Numbered from the stretch's first letter, positions 1-7,334 are shown. The stretch is DNA of 17,748 nt from an uncultured Prevotella sp. (GCA_900555035.1 USJX01000060.1:1-17748), one strand, 5' to 3'. Notes: generated from the sequence alone by a model not told the origin. A program made the numbers and translations.

Positions 1-54
1 TTAGGATACAAGATTCTCAATCTTGGCATAGGGGTTCGATTCCCCTATCGACTA
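1..54 (+). tRNA. tRNA-Glu (anticodon CTC), 5' part outside the window
   Basis: Only the 3' two thirds is present. Seen: the end of the D arm, a 5-bp anticodon stem (9-13 with 21-25) around a 7-nt loop with CTC at 16-18, a 4-nt variable loop, a T stem (30-34 with 42-46) around TTCGATT, the 3' acceptor strand at 47-53 and discriminator A54. CCA is not encoded. The D-arm end (AGGATA), short variable loop and AGGGG T stem resemble bacterial tRNA-Glu. CTC reads GAG. The acceptor pairing cannot be checked because the 5' strand is missing. Confidence 0.9.
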
Positions 55-87
55 CAAATGTTTTATGGTTAGTTATTGTTTGTGAAG

Positions 88-128
88 CTTGCAATTAGTC
101 TTTAAAGACTACTGCAAGTTATTTTTTT
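88..128 (+). terminator. Rho-independent terminator of the tRNA transcript
   Basis: CTTGCA (88-93) pairs with TGCAAG (113-118), and TAGTCTTT (96-103) pairs with AAAGACTA (104-111), with a small asymmetric bulge between them; the middle of the inner block forms the loop. A run of seven T follows at 122-128. Confidence 0.8.
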
Positions 129-137
129 ATCCATACA

Positions 138-169
138 TTTGGTATTCTCCCTATTTTACTGTATCTTTG
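138..169 (+). promoter_or_regulatory. Bacteroidota-type promoter for the T9SS plug gene
   Basis: TTTG at 138-141, a 20-nt spacer, then TATCTTTG at 162-169, followed by CAGG. This matches the known Bacteroidota primary sigma consensus (TTTG / TAnnTTTG). It begins 10 nt after the tRNA terminator and predicts a leader of about 20 nt before the ATG at 197. Confidence 0.8.
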
Positions 170-196
170 CAGGAAGTTAAGAAAACATTCAGAAAT

Positions 197-1438
197 ATGC
201 AAAGAATACATTTATCAACCATATTCCTTCTCGCACTCTGCACATCAACAGCCGATGCGCAGCGCCACGAGATTCTCAATCCACGCATCACTACCCTACA
301 GGTAGTGGCGGGCACCAACTGGCAATCCATGCCTATCACCCAACTGGGAGGGCTTCCCATCCACATCGATTTCGATGATATGACCCATGATTACCATCGC
401 TATACCTACAAGATAGAGCATTGCGATGCCAACTGGAAGGTATCTGAAGGACTCTTCGAAACCGACTACCTGCGGGGCTTCAATGGCGAACAGGCTATCG
501 ACAACATCGAACAGTCGCTCAACACCAACCACCTCTATACCCACTACCAGCTCACCATCCCCAACGAAAACTGCCGCATCACCATGAGCGGAAACTATAA
601 GCTCACCGTTTACGATGACAATGCCGACGGGGATGACAACAAGATGCTCACAGCCTGCTTCATGGTTGTAGAGCCTCAAGTTCAAGTAGCCGTAAGATAT
701 TCTTCCAATACGGATATTGATGTCAACAAGAAGCATCAACAGGTAAGTATGAATATGAAATATGGCAATCTGAGAGTAACTAACCCTTCGCAGCAAATCA
801 AGACCGTGGTGCTGCAAAACGGGCGCTGGGACAATGCCGTATGGAATGCCAAGCCGAATTACATCAGTGCCGATGGTCTGCAATGGCAGCATAACCGGAC
901 CTTGATATTCGATGCGGGAAATGAATACCGTAAGTTCGAGATGCTTGATATGGATCATCCAACCATGGGTATCGACGAAATAAAATGGGATGGTTCAGAA
1001 TACCAGGTATATGTAGTACCAGATACGCCTCGTCCCAGCTATGTATATGACGAGAGTGCCAAAGGCTCTTTTTACGTGCGTAACAGCGATAACAACGACA
1101 ATACCTTCACTTGTGAGTATGCGCAGGTTCACTTCCATCTGCAGGCCGACAGACAGCCTGGAGAGGTATATCTGAACGGTGACTGGACCTACGATACTTT
1201 CTTGCCAGCATATCGCATGGAATACGATGAAAAAGACCATAGCTATCATGCCACCGTACTCCTTAAGCAAGGCTACTACAGTTATCAGTATCTGGTGCTT
1301 AAAGATGACGGCAGCACGCAACCCGTAAGCACAGAAGGAAACTTCTTTCAAACCGCCAATCGCTACGACGTTCTGATATACTATCGAGGCACAGGTGACA
1401 GAACGGATAAGTTAGTAGGCTGGAAAAGCTGCAAATAA
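197..1438 (+). CDS. Type IX secretion system plug protein (DUF5103 family)
   Basis: A 413-residue exported protein. Residues 1-22 form a signal peptide (basic start, hydrophobic LSTIFLLALC, cleavage after TADA). The mature part has the DUF5103 pattern: NPRITTLQV near the N terminus, an HRYTYKIEHCDANWK-type segment near residue 75, a YLRGFNG segment, and a C-terminal beta-rich part with GEVYLNGDWT and YSYQYL. In Flavobacterium johnsoniae the family member is the plug that closes the periplasmic side of the SprA translocon of the type IX secretion system; that role is transferred from the family. I chose the ATG at 197 because it starts the signal peptide and lies just after the promoter; an upstream in-frame TTG at 89 falls inside the tRNA terminator. 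Single-gene unit, convergent with the Rnf operon. Family assignment is fairly sure, role here is inferred. Confidence 0.82.
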   Translation: MQRIHLSTIFLLALCTSTADAQRHEILNPRITTLQVVAGTNWQSMPITQLGGLPIHIDFDDMTHDYHRYTYKIEHCDANWKVSEGLFETDYLRGFNGEQAIDNIEQSLNTNHLYTHYQLTIPNENCRITMSGNYKLTVYDDNADGDDNKMLTACFMVVEPQVQVAVRYSSNTDIDVNKKHQQVSMNMKYGNLRVTNPSQQIKTVVLQNGRWDNAVWNAKPNYISADGLQWQHNRTLIFDAGNEYRKFEMLDMDHPTMGIDEIKWDGSEYQVYVVPDTPRPSYVYDESAKGSFYVRNSDNNDNTFTCEYAQVHFHLQADRQPGEVYLNGDWTYDTFLPAYRMEYDEKDHSYHATVLLKQGYYSYQYLVLKDDGSTQPVSTEGNFFQTANRYDVLIYYRGTGDRTDKLVGWKSCK

Positions 1439-1463
1439 TAACGCATTGAATGTGCCCATCATA

Positions 1464-1514
1464 ATGAGCAAACATGACCATGTACATGAGCAAACGTGAC
1501 CATGAACATGAGCA
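1464..1514. repeat. 22-bp tandem repeat, about 2.3 copies
   Basis: ATGAGCAAAC begins at 1464 and 1486, and ATGAGCA again at 1508, an exact 22-bp period. The two full copies differ at two positions. The third copy runs straight into the hairpin that starts at 1512. Confidence 0.8.
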
Positions 1515-1569
1515 CTTTTAACCGACTATCCCGGTTAAAAGTGCCCAAAGCCTTGGGCACATTTGGGCA
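1512..1569 (+). terminator. Overlapping hairpins after the plug gene, probable terminator
   Basis: First stem: 13 perfect bp, GCACTTTTAACCG (1512-1524) with CGGTTAAAAGTGC (1532-1544). Second stem: GTGCCCAA (1541-1548) with TTGGGCAC (1553-1560), sharing GTGC at 1541-1544 with the first. A third option pairs TGCCCAAA (1542-1549) with TTTGGGCA (1562-1569). The stems cannot all form together. The downstream tract is A/T-rich but has no clean T run, so termination is plausible rather than certain. Confidence 0.55.
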
Positions 1570-1584
1570 ATAAATAAATAAAGT

Positions 1585-1674
1585 CCACTTAAAAAAGCCT
1601 AGAATCATGCTTTTTGCCTTTAAACTAATAGTTTTTCAAAGGAGCATGACTGCCAAATTGACTTTTTTAAGTGG
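1585..1674. repeat. 90-nt nested inverted repeat between convergent genes
   Basis: Outer arms are a perfect 13-bp inverted repeat, CCACTTAAAAAAG (1585-1597) and CTTTTTTAAGTGG (1662-1674). Inside, in nested order: CATGC (1606-1610) with GCATG (1644-1648), CCTTT (1617-1621) with AAAGG (1638-1642), and AAACT (1622-1626) with AGTTT (1630-1634) around a 3-nt loop. Read on the minus strand it is followed by TTTATTTATTTATT, so it can serve as the terminator of the Rnf operon, which ends 24 nt away. It could instead be a small MITE-like element; no target-site duplication is evident. Confidence 0.7.
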
Positions 1675-1698
1675 CCTCAATTCAATATTAAATAGAGA

Positions 1699-2301
1699 TT
1701 ACTCCAATCCGAACAAGGCCTTTAAGCCACCATCTACACCAGAGAAGCCCATGAAAGCAAGACTGAGGAGAGCGGCTGTAACCATCACGATGGCTACGCC
1801 CTGCATACCCTTAGGAATGCGAACCAGCGCCTGCTGCTCACGAATGCCTGCAAAGACGATGAGAGCCAGGGCAAAGCCAAGGGCCGTAGAGAAGGCATAA
1901 ACCACACTCTCCAAGAGATTGTAGTCCTTCTGAATAACCAGGATGGCTACACCCAGCACAGCACAGTTGGTAGTAATCAAAGGCAGGAAGATGCCGAGTG
2001 CCTGATAAAGCGCAGGAGAAACCTTCTTGAGGATAATCTCTACCATCTGAACCAAGGCGGCAATCACGAGGATGAACGCCAGGGTCTGGAGATATTGCAA
2101 TCCAAATGGATCGAGTACATACTTCTGAACACACCAGGTAATGATGGTTGCCAAGGTCAAGACAAAGGCGATGGCACCACCCATACCGATGGCTGTATCA
2201 ACTTTCTTCGATACGCCCAGGAAAGGACAGATACCGAGAAACTGCGACAAGACAATGTTGTTGACGAATATCGCAGAGATAAATATCAATAAATATTCCA
2301 T
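1699..2301 (-). CDS. rnfA: Rnf electron transport complex subunit RnfA
   Basis: 200 residues and almost entirely hydrophobic, as expected for the six-helix membrane subunit RnfA (RsxA). The N-terminal segment NNIVLSQFLGICPFLGV holds Cys25, and TTNCAVLG holds Cys113. In Rnf/NQR structures, cysteines at these places in RnfA and its paralogue RnfE jointly bind a membrane [2Fe-2S] cluster that carries electrons across the bilayer and is thought to couple to ion movement. The C terminus ends in the usual FSGV/GLK pattern. It is the last gene of the operon, 40 nt after rnfE, with a structured terminator region beyond it. Start ATG at 2301 gives the canonical length. Confidence 0.96.
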   Translation of the reverse strand: MEYLLIFISAIFVNNIVLSQFLGICPFLGVSKKVDTAIGMGGAIAFVLTLATIITWCVQKYVLDPFGLQYLQTLAFILVIAALVQMVEIILKKVSPALYQALGIFLPLITTNCAVLGVAILVIQKDYNLLESVVYAFSTALGFALALIVFAGIREQQALVRIPKGMQGVAIVMVTAALLSLAFMGFSGVDGGLKALFGLE

Positions 2302-2341
2302 AATTTCTATTCTATTTCATGGATTGAAGCAATGCCTACGC

Positions 2342-2926
2342 TTACTTCTTTACCTTATTAAATATCGCAATGATGTATCCCAATGTGAGGAATGCTCCAG
2401 GAGGCAGGATGAACATCAGAATATTGGTAGTCTCTGGCAACAGAGTGATACCGAATACGCTTCCTGCACCGAGAATCTCACGGGCTGCACCCAAGATGGT
2501 CAAGGCAAGGGTGAAACCCAAACCACAACCAATGCCATCAAAGAGACTGGCAATCGGTGAGTTCTTAGCAGCAAAGCTCTCTGCTCTACCCAGGATGATA
2601 CAGTTTACCACAATCAATGGGATATAAATGCCCAGTGCCTGGTTGATGCTATCAGGAGCATAGGCGCTCATCAGCATCTGAAGGATGGTTACAAAGGCTG
2701 CAATCACAACGATGAAAACAGGGATGCGAACCATATCCGGGGTAATCTTCTTGATACAAGAAATCACAAAGTTGGTACAAACCAATACTGCCATGGTAGC
2801 CAATCCCATGGAAAGACCATTGATGGCACTGGTTGTTGTAGCCAAGGTAGGACACATACCGAGGAGCAACACGAAGGTAGGGTTCTCCTTGATGAGTCCG
2901 TTCATCAAAATTTTCATATTACTCAT
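2342..2926 (-). CDS. rnfE: Rnf electron transport complex subunit RnfE
   Basis: 194 residues, an integral membrane subunit and paralogue of RnfA. It has the family motifs NPTFVLLLGMCPTLA (Cys25) and IVVNCIILGRAE (Cys109), which mirror the RnfA cysteines and are the expected [2Fe-2S] ligands. Several hydrophobic helices follow, including LGFTLALTILGAAREILG and PPGAFLTLGYIIAIFN. It lies 6 nt after rnfG and 40 nt before rnfA, so it is almost certainly cotranscribed. A second methionine (residue 4) could also start the protein; the difference is trivial. No missing conserved residue is evident. Confidence 0.95.
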   Translation of the reverse strand: MSNMKILMNGLIKENPTFVLLLGMCPTLATTTSAINGLSMGLATMAVLVCTNFVISCIKKITPDMVRIPVFIVVIAAFVTILQMLMSAYAPDSINQALGIYIPLIVVNCIILGRAESFAAKNSPIASLFDGIGCGLGFTLALTILGAAREILGAGSVFGITLLPETTNILMFILPPGAFLTLGYIIAIFNKVKK

Positions 2927-2932
2927 ATCGGC

Positions 2933-3607
2933 TTATCCTTTCTTTTCGTTATGTTCAACTTTAGATGCACCGCTCTCTGCATTTGCTTTCTGAGATGCAC
3001 CGCTCTCGCCATCTACACTCTTACCTGCATAGGCAGCGTAAGCCTGATTGATAGCCTTGAGGAAGGCACGGCTGGTAATGGTTGATGCGGTGATGGCATC
3101 TACGGCATTGCCACCCTTATCGTCCTTGCTCACGTGGAGGTCGCCATCCTTTGGAGTCATACCAATGATGCTACCCTTTCCGTCTTTCTGGAACCAGCTG
3201 GTTGCCTTGGCACCCAGACCTGGAGTCTCTGAAGCCTGAAGTATGGTGTAACCCATAATCTTGCCCTCGGTATCGAAACCTACGAGCACCTTCAAGTCGC
3301 CGCCGAAACCGCCGGTAGTACTCTCTACGGCTGCACCCAACTCCTTACCGCTCTTGTCAGAGCACTTGTGGAGGATAAAGGTAAACTCCTTGCCACCGAA
3401 ATTCTGCTTCACCTCTTCAGGGTCAGCCACCTGGAGATCTTCTGTGCCCATCACGCTCTTGATACCTGCAGCCAGACTCTGGGCAGCCTTCTCGGCGATA
3501 GGACCTGAAGTAAGGTTGTTGATACAAGCCAGCACGGCACCCACAACGAGTGCTACACCTACGAGCACCAAAACCATGTTCTTTAATGATGATTCTAATT
3601 TCTGCAT
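2933..3607 (-). CDS. rnfG: Rnf complex flavoprotein subunit RnfG
   Basis: 224 residues. One N-terminal membrane helix (about residues 9-30, MVLVLVGVALVVGAVLA) anchors an FMN-binding domain on the outer face of the inner membrane. ETPGLGAK at 127-134 is the usual family motif. The flavinylation site is at 171-179, AITASTITS; by alignment with the (S/T)GAT(L/V)TS motif, Thr176 should carry FMN through a phosphoester bond, although the Gly of the common form is replaced here by Ala-Ser. The C-terminal tail has a 10-residue tandem repeat (ESGAS at 201 and 211) and is charged and low in complexity. It sits 13 nt after rnfD and 6 nt before rnfE. RnfG passes electrons between the RnfA/E cluster and RnfD. 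Confidence 0.95.
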   Translation of the reverse strand: MQKLESSLKNMVLVLVGVALVVGAVLACINNLTSGPIAEKAAQSLAAGIKSVMGTEDLQVADPEEVKQNFGGKEFTFILHKCSDKSGKELGAAVESTTGGFGGDLKVLVGFDTEGKIMGYTILQASETPGLGAKATSWFQKDGKGSIIGMTPKDGDLHVSKDDKGGNAVDAITASTITSRAFLKAINQAYAAYAGKSVDGESGASQKANAESGASKVEHNEKKG

Positions 3608-3620
3608 GTCTCAATCCTCC

Positions 3621-4622
3621 TTATTTCTTAGCAGGCTTCTCACCGAAGCGCTTTGGTTTAACGTATGTGTTAATAAGAGGTGTGAACGCATTCATGATGA
3701 GAATGGCGAACGACATACCTTCCGGATAGCTACCCCAGTTACGGATGATAACGGTGAGAAGACCGATGCAGACACCGTAGATGAGCATGCCCTTGTGAGT
3801 CATCGGTGATGTTACATAATCGGTTGCCATGAAGATGGCACCGAGCATCAGACCACCACTGAAGATGACAGCCAGAGGATTGGCATAAACTGGATTAGCC
3901 AAATGCATCAAACCGCTGAAAACGAATATGGTAGCGATGATGCTGACTGGAATATGCCAGGTGATGACCTTCTTCCAGAACATGTAAGCCAAACCGAGCA
4001 GGAGTGCGAAAGCACAAACCTCACCGGTAGTTCCAGCACCGAAAGTATCGCCAGTAGTACCGAAGAGCAGGCTCATGGAATCAGGCAACTGATTCAGGAG
4101 AGAAGCATCGCCAGTCTTGATGGCAGTCTTCATGATAGCCAGCGGTGTAGCACCAGTTGTAGCATCGGTATAGCTGAGCATCTGTCCAGCCACTGGCCAT
4201 GAAGTCATCTGTGCAGGGAAGCTGACGAGCAGGAAGCAACGGCCCACCAAAGCGGGATTGAAAGGATTGTTACCCAGACCGCCGAAGCTCATCTTACCCA
4301 CACCGATGGCAAACAGGGCACCAATGATGATGATCCAGAGAGGAAGGTTACTTGGCAAGTTCATACCGAGCAAGAGACCAGTGATGATGGCAGAACCATC
4401 GAGCAAACTGGTCTCCTCCTTCAGGAGATATTTTGTAATTGCCCACTCAAAGAAGACGCAGGCTGCCACAGAGGTGAGCAGTACGACTGCTGAACCCAGA
4501 CCAAAGAAATAGAAAGATGCGAGGATGGCAGGCACGAGAGCGATGATTACTCCGTACATGTTCTTCTCCACGCTCTCATTTCCGTGGGCATGTGGCGATA
4601 ATGAAACGATTAATTTTCCCAT
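3621..4622 (-). CDS. rnfD: Rnf complex flavoprotein subunit RnfD
   Basis: 333 residues, multi-spanning membrane protein of the RnfD/NqrB family. The N-terminal SPHAHGNESVEKNMYGV segment is characteristic. GGLGNNPFNPALVGRCF follows a helix pair. TDATTGATPLA at 152-162 has the TGAT flavinylation motif; Thr159 is the expected FMN-bearing residue. Later helices include a segment around ATDYVTSPMTHKG, also typical. It takes electrons from RnfG and is thought to drive ion translocation together with RnfA and RnfE. It lies 41 nt after rnfC and 13 nt before rnfG. Length and motifs are normal. Confidence 0.95.
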   Translation of the reverse strand: MGKLIVSLSPHAHGNESVEKNMYGVIIALVPAILASFYFFGLGSAVVLLTSVAACVFFEWAITKYLLKEETSLLDGSAIITGLLLGMNLPSNLPLWIIIIGALFAIGVGKMSFGGLGNNPFNPALVGRCFLLVSFPAQMTSWPVAGQMLSYTDATTGATPLAIMKTAIKTGDASLLNQLPDSMSLLFGTTGDTFGAGTTGEVCAFALLLGLAYMFWKKVITWHIPVSIIATIFVFSGLMHLANPVYANPLAVIFSGGLMLGAIFMATDYVTSPMTHKGMLIYGVCIGLLTVIIRNWGSYPEGMSFAILIMNAFTPLINTYVKPKRFGEKPAKK

Positions 4623-4663
4623 TTTACTTAATCAAGTATTTGGTTTGTTTTTACTTTTATTCT

Positions 4664-6016
4664 TTACTTCTTGGCACTTCGTGCTCTGATGATGCCCATC
4701 ACCGCTGCCTTACCATTGATGATGTTATCGAGGATAGGACGATGAGATGGACAGGTGAACTGGCATGAACCGCAGGCGATGCAAGATGTTACCTCCTCTG
4801 CCTCCAGGCGTTCATAATCCTTCACTACGCTCAGGGTAGCAAGCAGGTATGGCTCCAAGCCCATTGGGCAGGCATACACACACTTGGCACAGCGGATACA
4901 TGGCTGAGCCTTCTTGCGATGAGCATCGGCATCTGTCAGTACGGTGATGGAGTTGGTACCCTTGGTTACAGGAACATCGAGGCTGATTACAGCCTTACCC
5001 ATCATCGGACCACCAGCCAACACCTTGTTGTCACCTTCCGGCAAACCGCCACAGTTCTCAATCATCTGAGAGAATGGGGTTCCCATACGCACGAGGAAGT
5101 TTCCAGGATTCTTCACCTGCTTACCGGTAACGGTGGTATATCGTTCGAAGAGAGGCTTGTTCTTCATAACAGCCTGATAAACAGCGAATGCAGTACCTAC
5201 ATTCTGAACTATTGCTCCAACGTTGACAGGGATAGCCGGAGGAGCTGGAACCTGACGGCGGATAACGGCATCCACCAACTGCTTCTCACCTCCCTGAGGG
5301 TACTTCTTAGCCAGAGGTACAATCTCGATACGGGAGTCATTGGCTGTCTTTTCCTCAAAGAGCTTGATGGCAGCAGGCTTGTTGTCCTCGATACCGATGT
5401 AGCCCTTCTCTACCTTAGCCGCCTTCATCAGAAGGTTCAAGCCAACGAGAATCTCATCGGCATGCTCCATCATCAGGCGATAGTCGGCTGTGATATAAGG
5501 CTCACACTCTACACCGTTGATGATGACACACTCAGCCTTGGCTCCTGGAGGAGGACAAAGCTTGATGAAGGTAGGGAAACCGGCACCACCCATACCAGTG
5601 ACACCAGCCACCTTGATACGGTTGACAATCTCTTCTGGAGTCAGCTCAGCATGAGCCTCCAGAGTCTCGAGTTTATCAGAGCGGTCGATGCTCTCCTCCC
5701 ACTCGTCGCCCTCTACATTAATGATAATGCAAGGCTTGCGATAACCGGTAGCATCAATAGATGTATCTACCTTGAACACGGTTCCTGATACGGAACTGTA
5801 AATAGGAGCACTCACAAAGCCACCAGCCTCAGCGATGAGTGTACCCACCTTTACCTTGTCGCCCTTGGCAACCACAGGCTTGGCAGGAGCACCGATGTGC
5901 TGACCAAGTGGAAAAATCGCCTGCTTAGGGAGAGGAGCCACCTGAGTAGCCATCTCGGCAGTAATATTATTCTCTTCTGGGTGAACTCCACCAATTCTAA
6001 AAGTTCTCAAATTCAT
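4664..6016 (-). CDS. rnfC: Rnf complex NADH-binding iron-sulfur subunit RnfC
   Basis: 450 residues, the cytoplasmic subunit that exchanges electrons with NAD(H). Seen in order: an N-terminal region with GGVHPEE (9-15) and a barrel-sandwich-like stretch (PLGQHIGAPAKPVV to SVSGTV); GVTGMGGAGFPTFIK (138-152), the glycine-rich NADH/FMN-binding segment shared with the 51-kDa subunit of complex I; an SLBB-like region; and two [4Fe-4S] motifs near the C terminus, C373-C376-C379-C383 and C412-C415-C418-C422. It starts 3 nt after the rnfB stop, which suggests translational coupling. It lacks the long alanine/lysine-rich C-terminal extension of enterobacterial RsxC, as is common outside Proteobacteria. 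Confidence 0.96.
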   Translation of the reverse strand: MNLRTFRIGGVHPEENNITAEMATQVAPLPKQAIFPLGQHIGAPAKPVVAKGDKVKVGTLIAEAGGFVSAPIYSSVSGTVFKVDTSIDATGYRKPCIIINVEGDEWEESIDRSDKLETLEAHAELTPEEIVNRIKVAGVTGMGGAGFPTFIKLCPPPGAKAECVIINGVECEPYITADYRLMMEHADEILVGLNLLMKAAKVEKGYIGIEDNKPAAIKLFEEKTANDSRIEIVPLAKKYPQGGEKQLVDAVIRRQVPAPPAIPVNVGAIVQNVGTAFAVYQAVMKNKPLFERYTTVTGKQVKNPGNFLVRMGTPFSQMIENCGGLPEGDNKVLAGGPMMGKAVISLDVPVTKGTNSITVLTDADAHRKKAQPCIRCAKCVYACPMGLEPYLLATLSVVKDYERLEAEEVTSCIACGSCQFTCPSHRPILDNIINGKAAVMGIIRARSAKK

Positions 6017-6019
6017 GAT

Positions 6020-6862
6020 TTAATCCTCCTTCTTCTTAACTGGGAAATTAACTTTTACGAGAGCACCCGTTGGGCATTCGTCAACACACTTGGTACACAT
6101 GCGGCACTTGTTGAAATCTACATAAGCCACATTGTTCTCAATGGTAATGGCATCAAACTTGCAGACTTTCTGACACTTACCACATCCGATGCAAGCAACG
6201 CTACAAGCCTTCTTAGCCACAGCACCCTTGTCGTGGTTCACACACTGAACGTAAACACGGCGACCCTTAGGACCCTTCTTGCGAAGCTCGATGATGTGAC
6301 GTGGACAAGCCTTGGCACAAGCACCACACCCCGTACACTTCTCCTCATCAACCTCTGGGAGACCCGTCTCAGGATTGATAGAGATGGCACCAAACTGGCA
6401 AGCAGCCACGCAATCACCACAACCCAAGCAACCGAATCCGCAGCCAGTTTCACCAGCGCCACAGGAGTTCATGGCAGCACAAGTGTGCAAACCATCATAC
6501 TCAGCAATGCGAGGACGATGCTCGCAAGAACCATTACAACGAACCACTGCCACCTTAGCCTCTGTGTTAGCCACAGCCAGGCCAAGGAGATCAGCCACCT
6601 TGCCCATCACGTCGGCACCACCCACAGGACACATCAGTCCGTCGATGCTACCGGCATCAGCACCCTTGACCAGCGCAGCCGCCATACCGGAACATCCGGC
6701 AAAACCGCAACCACCGCAGTTGGCACCCGGAAGGAGTTCACCCACCTGTCCCAATCGAGGGTCTTCTTCGACGGCAAACTTCTTGGAAACTCCGAAGAGC
6801 ACCAGCGCTGCTACCAGCGCAATGGCTCCGAGTACCAAGACAGCACTCAAAATTAATTCCAT
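6020..6862 (-). CDS. rnfB: Rnf complex ferredoxin-like subunit RnfB
   Basis: 280 residues. A single N-terminal membrane helix (about 3-25) is followed by an Fe-S ('4Fe-4S domain') motif GANCGGCGFAGC with Cys49, 52, 57 and a later Cys78. Four ferredoxin-type clusters follow: C145/148/151/155, C176/179/182/186, C224/227/230/234 and C253/256/259/263. Reduced ferredoxin is the known electron donor. Enterobacterial RsxB has two ferredoxin motifs after the Fe-S domain, so this is the longer, cluster-rich version seen in clostridial and Bacteroidales Rnf. It follows rseC by 58 nt and precedes rnfC by 3 nt. Confidence 0.96.
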   Translation of the reverse strand: MELILSAVLVLGAIALVAALVLFGVSKKFAVEEDPRLGQVGELLPGANCGGCGFAGCSGMAAALVKGADAGSIDGLMCPVGGADVMGKVADLLGLAVANTEAKVAVVRCNGSCEHRPRIAEYDGLHTCAAMNSCGAGETGCGFGCLGCGDCVAACQFGAISINPETGLPEVDEEKCTGCGACAKACPRHIIELRKKGPKGRRVYVQCVNHDKGAVAKKACSVACIGCGKCQKVCKFDAITIENNVAYVDFNKCRMCTKCVDECPTGALVKVNFPVKKKED

Positions 6863-6920
6863 AATGTTTTATTGTTTTGTTAATACTTTAAGATTTTGTT
6901 TGAAGCAAGCTCCATGCCCT

Positions 6921-7334
6921 TCATCGTTCCAGACTAAAGCTCAACCTATTTCGCAGTTTGTTTCTCAATAAAAAGAGGAGGGCATAATAAGGTACCAGGA
7001 TTCCCAAAGCCGACAATGCCGCCAAGCCCTCGGAATGACTGAAGTTTAATACCCCCACCAAGGTGACGACCATTAAAATGAGAGGTAAGAGGTATCCATA
7101 CAGGCTGGCACGAAAGCCAACAGCCGTATCTGCCACCACCATCACATGATCGCCCTTCTGAAAGCAGGAAGCATGAGCATCCATCACTTCGATAAGTTTT
7201 TCTTTTGTTTCTGAAGCATTGCAATGTGCAGCCACCTTGCAGGCACTACAGGCAGAAGATTGCAAGATACGTACTCGCACACATCCCTCTTCCACTGCAT
7301 CAACAACTCCAGCATGCTTTATCTTGTTACTCAT
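6921..7334 (-). CDS. rseC: RseC/MucC family membrane protein, first gene of the Rnf operon
   Basis: 137 residues. The N-terminal soluble part begins with a KHAGVVDAVEEG-type beta segment and carries a small cysteine cluster, C29-x2-C32-x5-C38, then DHVMVV. Two membrane helices follow (about 78-98 and 104-124), and the tail is basic. This is the SoxR-reducing system / RseC family. In E. coli RseC works with the Rsx (Rnf) proteins to keep SoxR reduced; in Bacteroidales it commonly heads the rnf cluster, where its exact job is not settled. The Cys residues may bind a cluster or a metal, which is inference. It has its own promoter upstream. Confidence 0.9.
   Translation of the reverse strand: MSNKIKHAGVVDAVEEGCVRVRILQSSACSACKVAAHCNASETKEKLIEVMDAHASCFQKGDHVMVVADTAVGFRASLYGYLLPLILMVVTLVGVLNFSHSEGLAALSALGILVPYYALLFLLRNKLRNRLSFSLER

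Noticed and set aside
1..54. tRNA as an integration site (attB) for a mobile element
   Set aside because: No integrase, no direct repeat of the tRNA 3' end in the window, and the neighbours are core genes.
89..196. TTG start that would extend the T9SS plug protein by 36 residues
   Set aside because: It lies inside the tRNA terminator and upstream of the promoter, and it would bury the signal peptide.
1464..1514. CRISPR-like or iteron array
   Set aside because: Only 2.3 copies with no spacers, and no replication initiator gene nearby.
4919..5788. 289-codon open frame opposite rnfC
   Set aside because: It is a shadow of a well-conserved gene; its translation has no recognisable domain, and rnfC on the other strand has both Fe-S motifs.
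5897..6856. 319-codon open frame opposite rnfB
   Set aside because: The composition is Thr/Ser/His-rich, the mirror image of the rnfB coding bias; no domain or promoter is seen.
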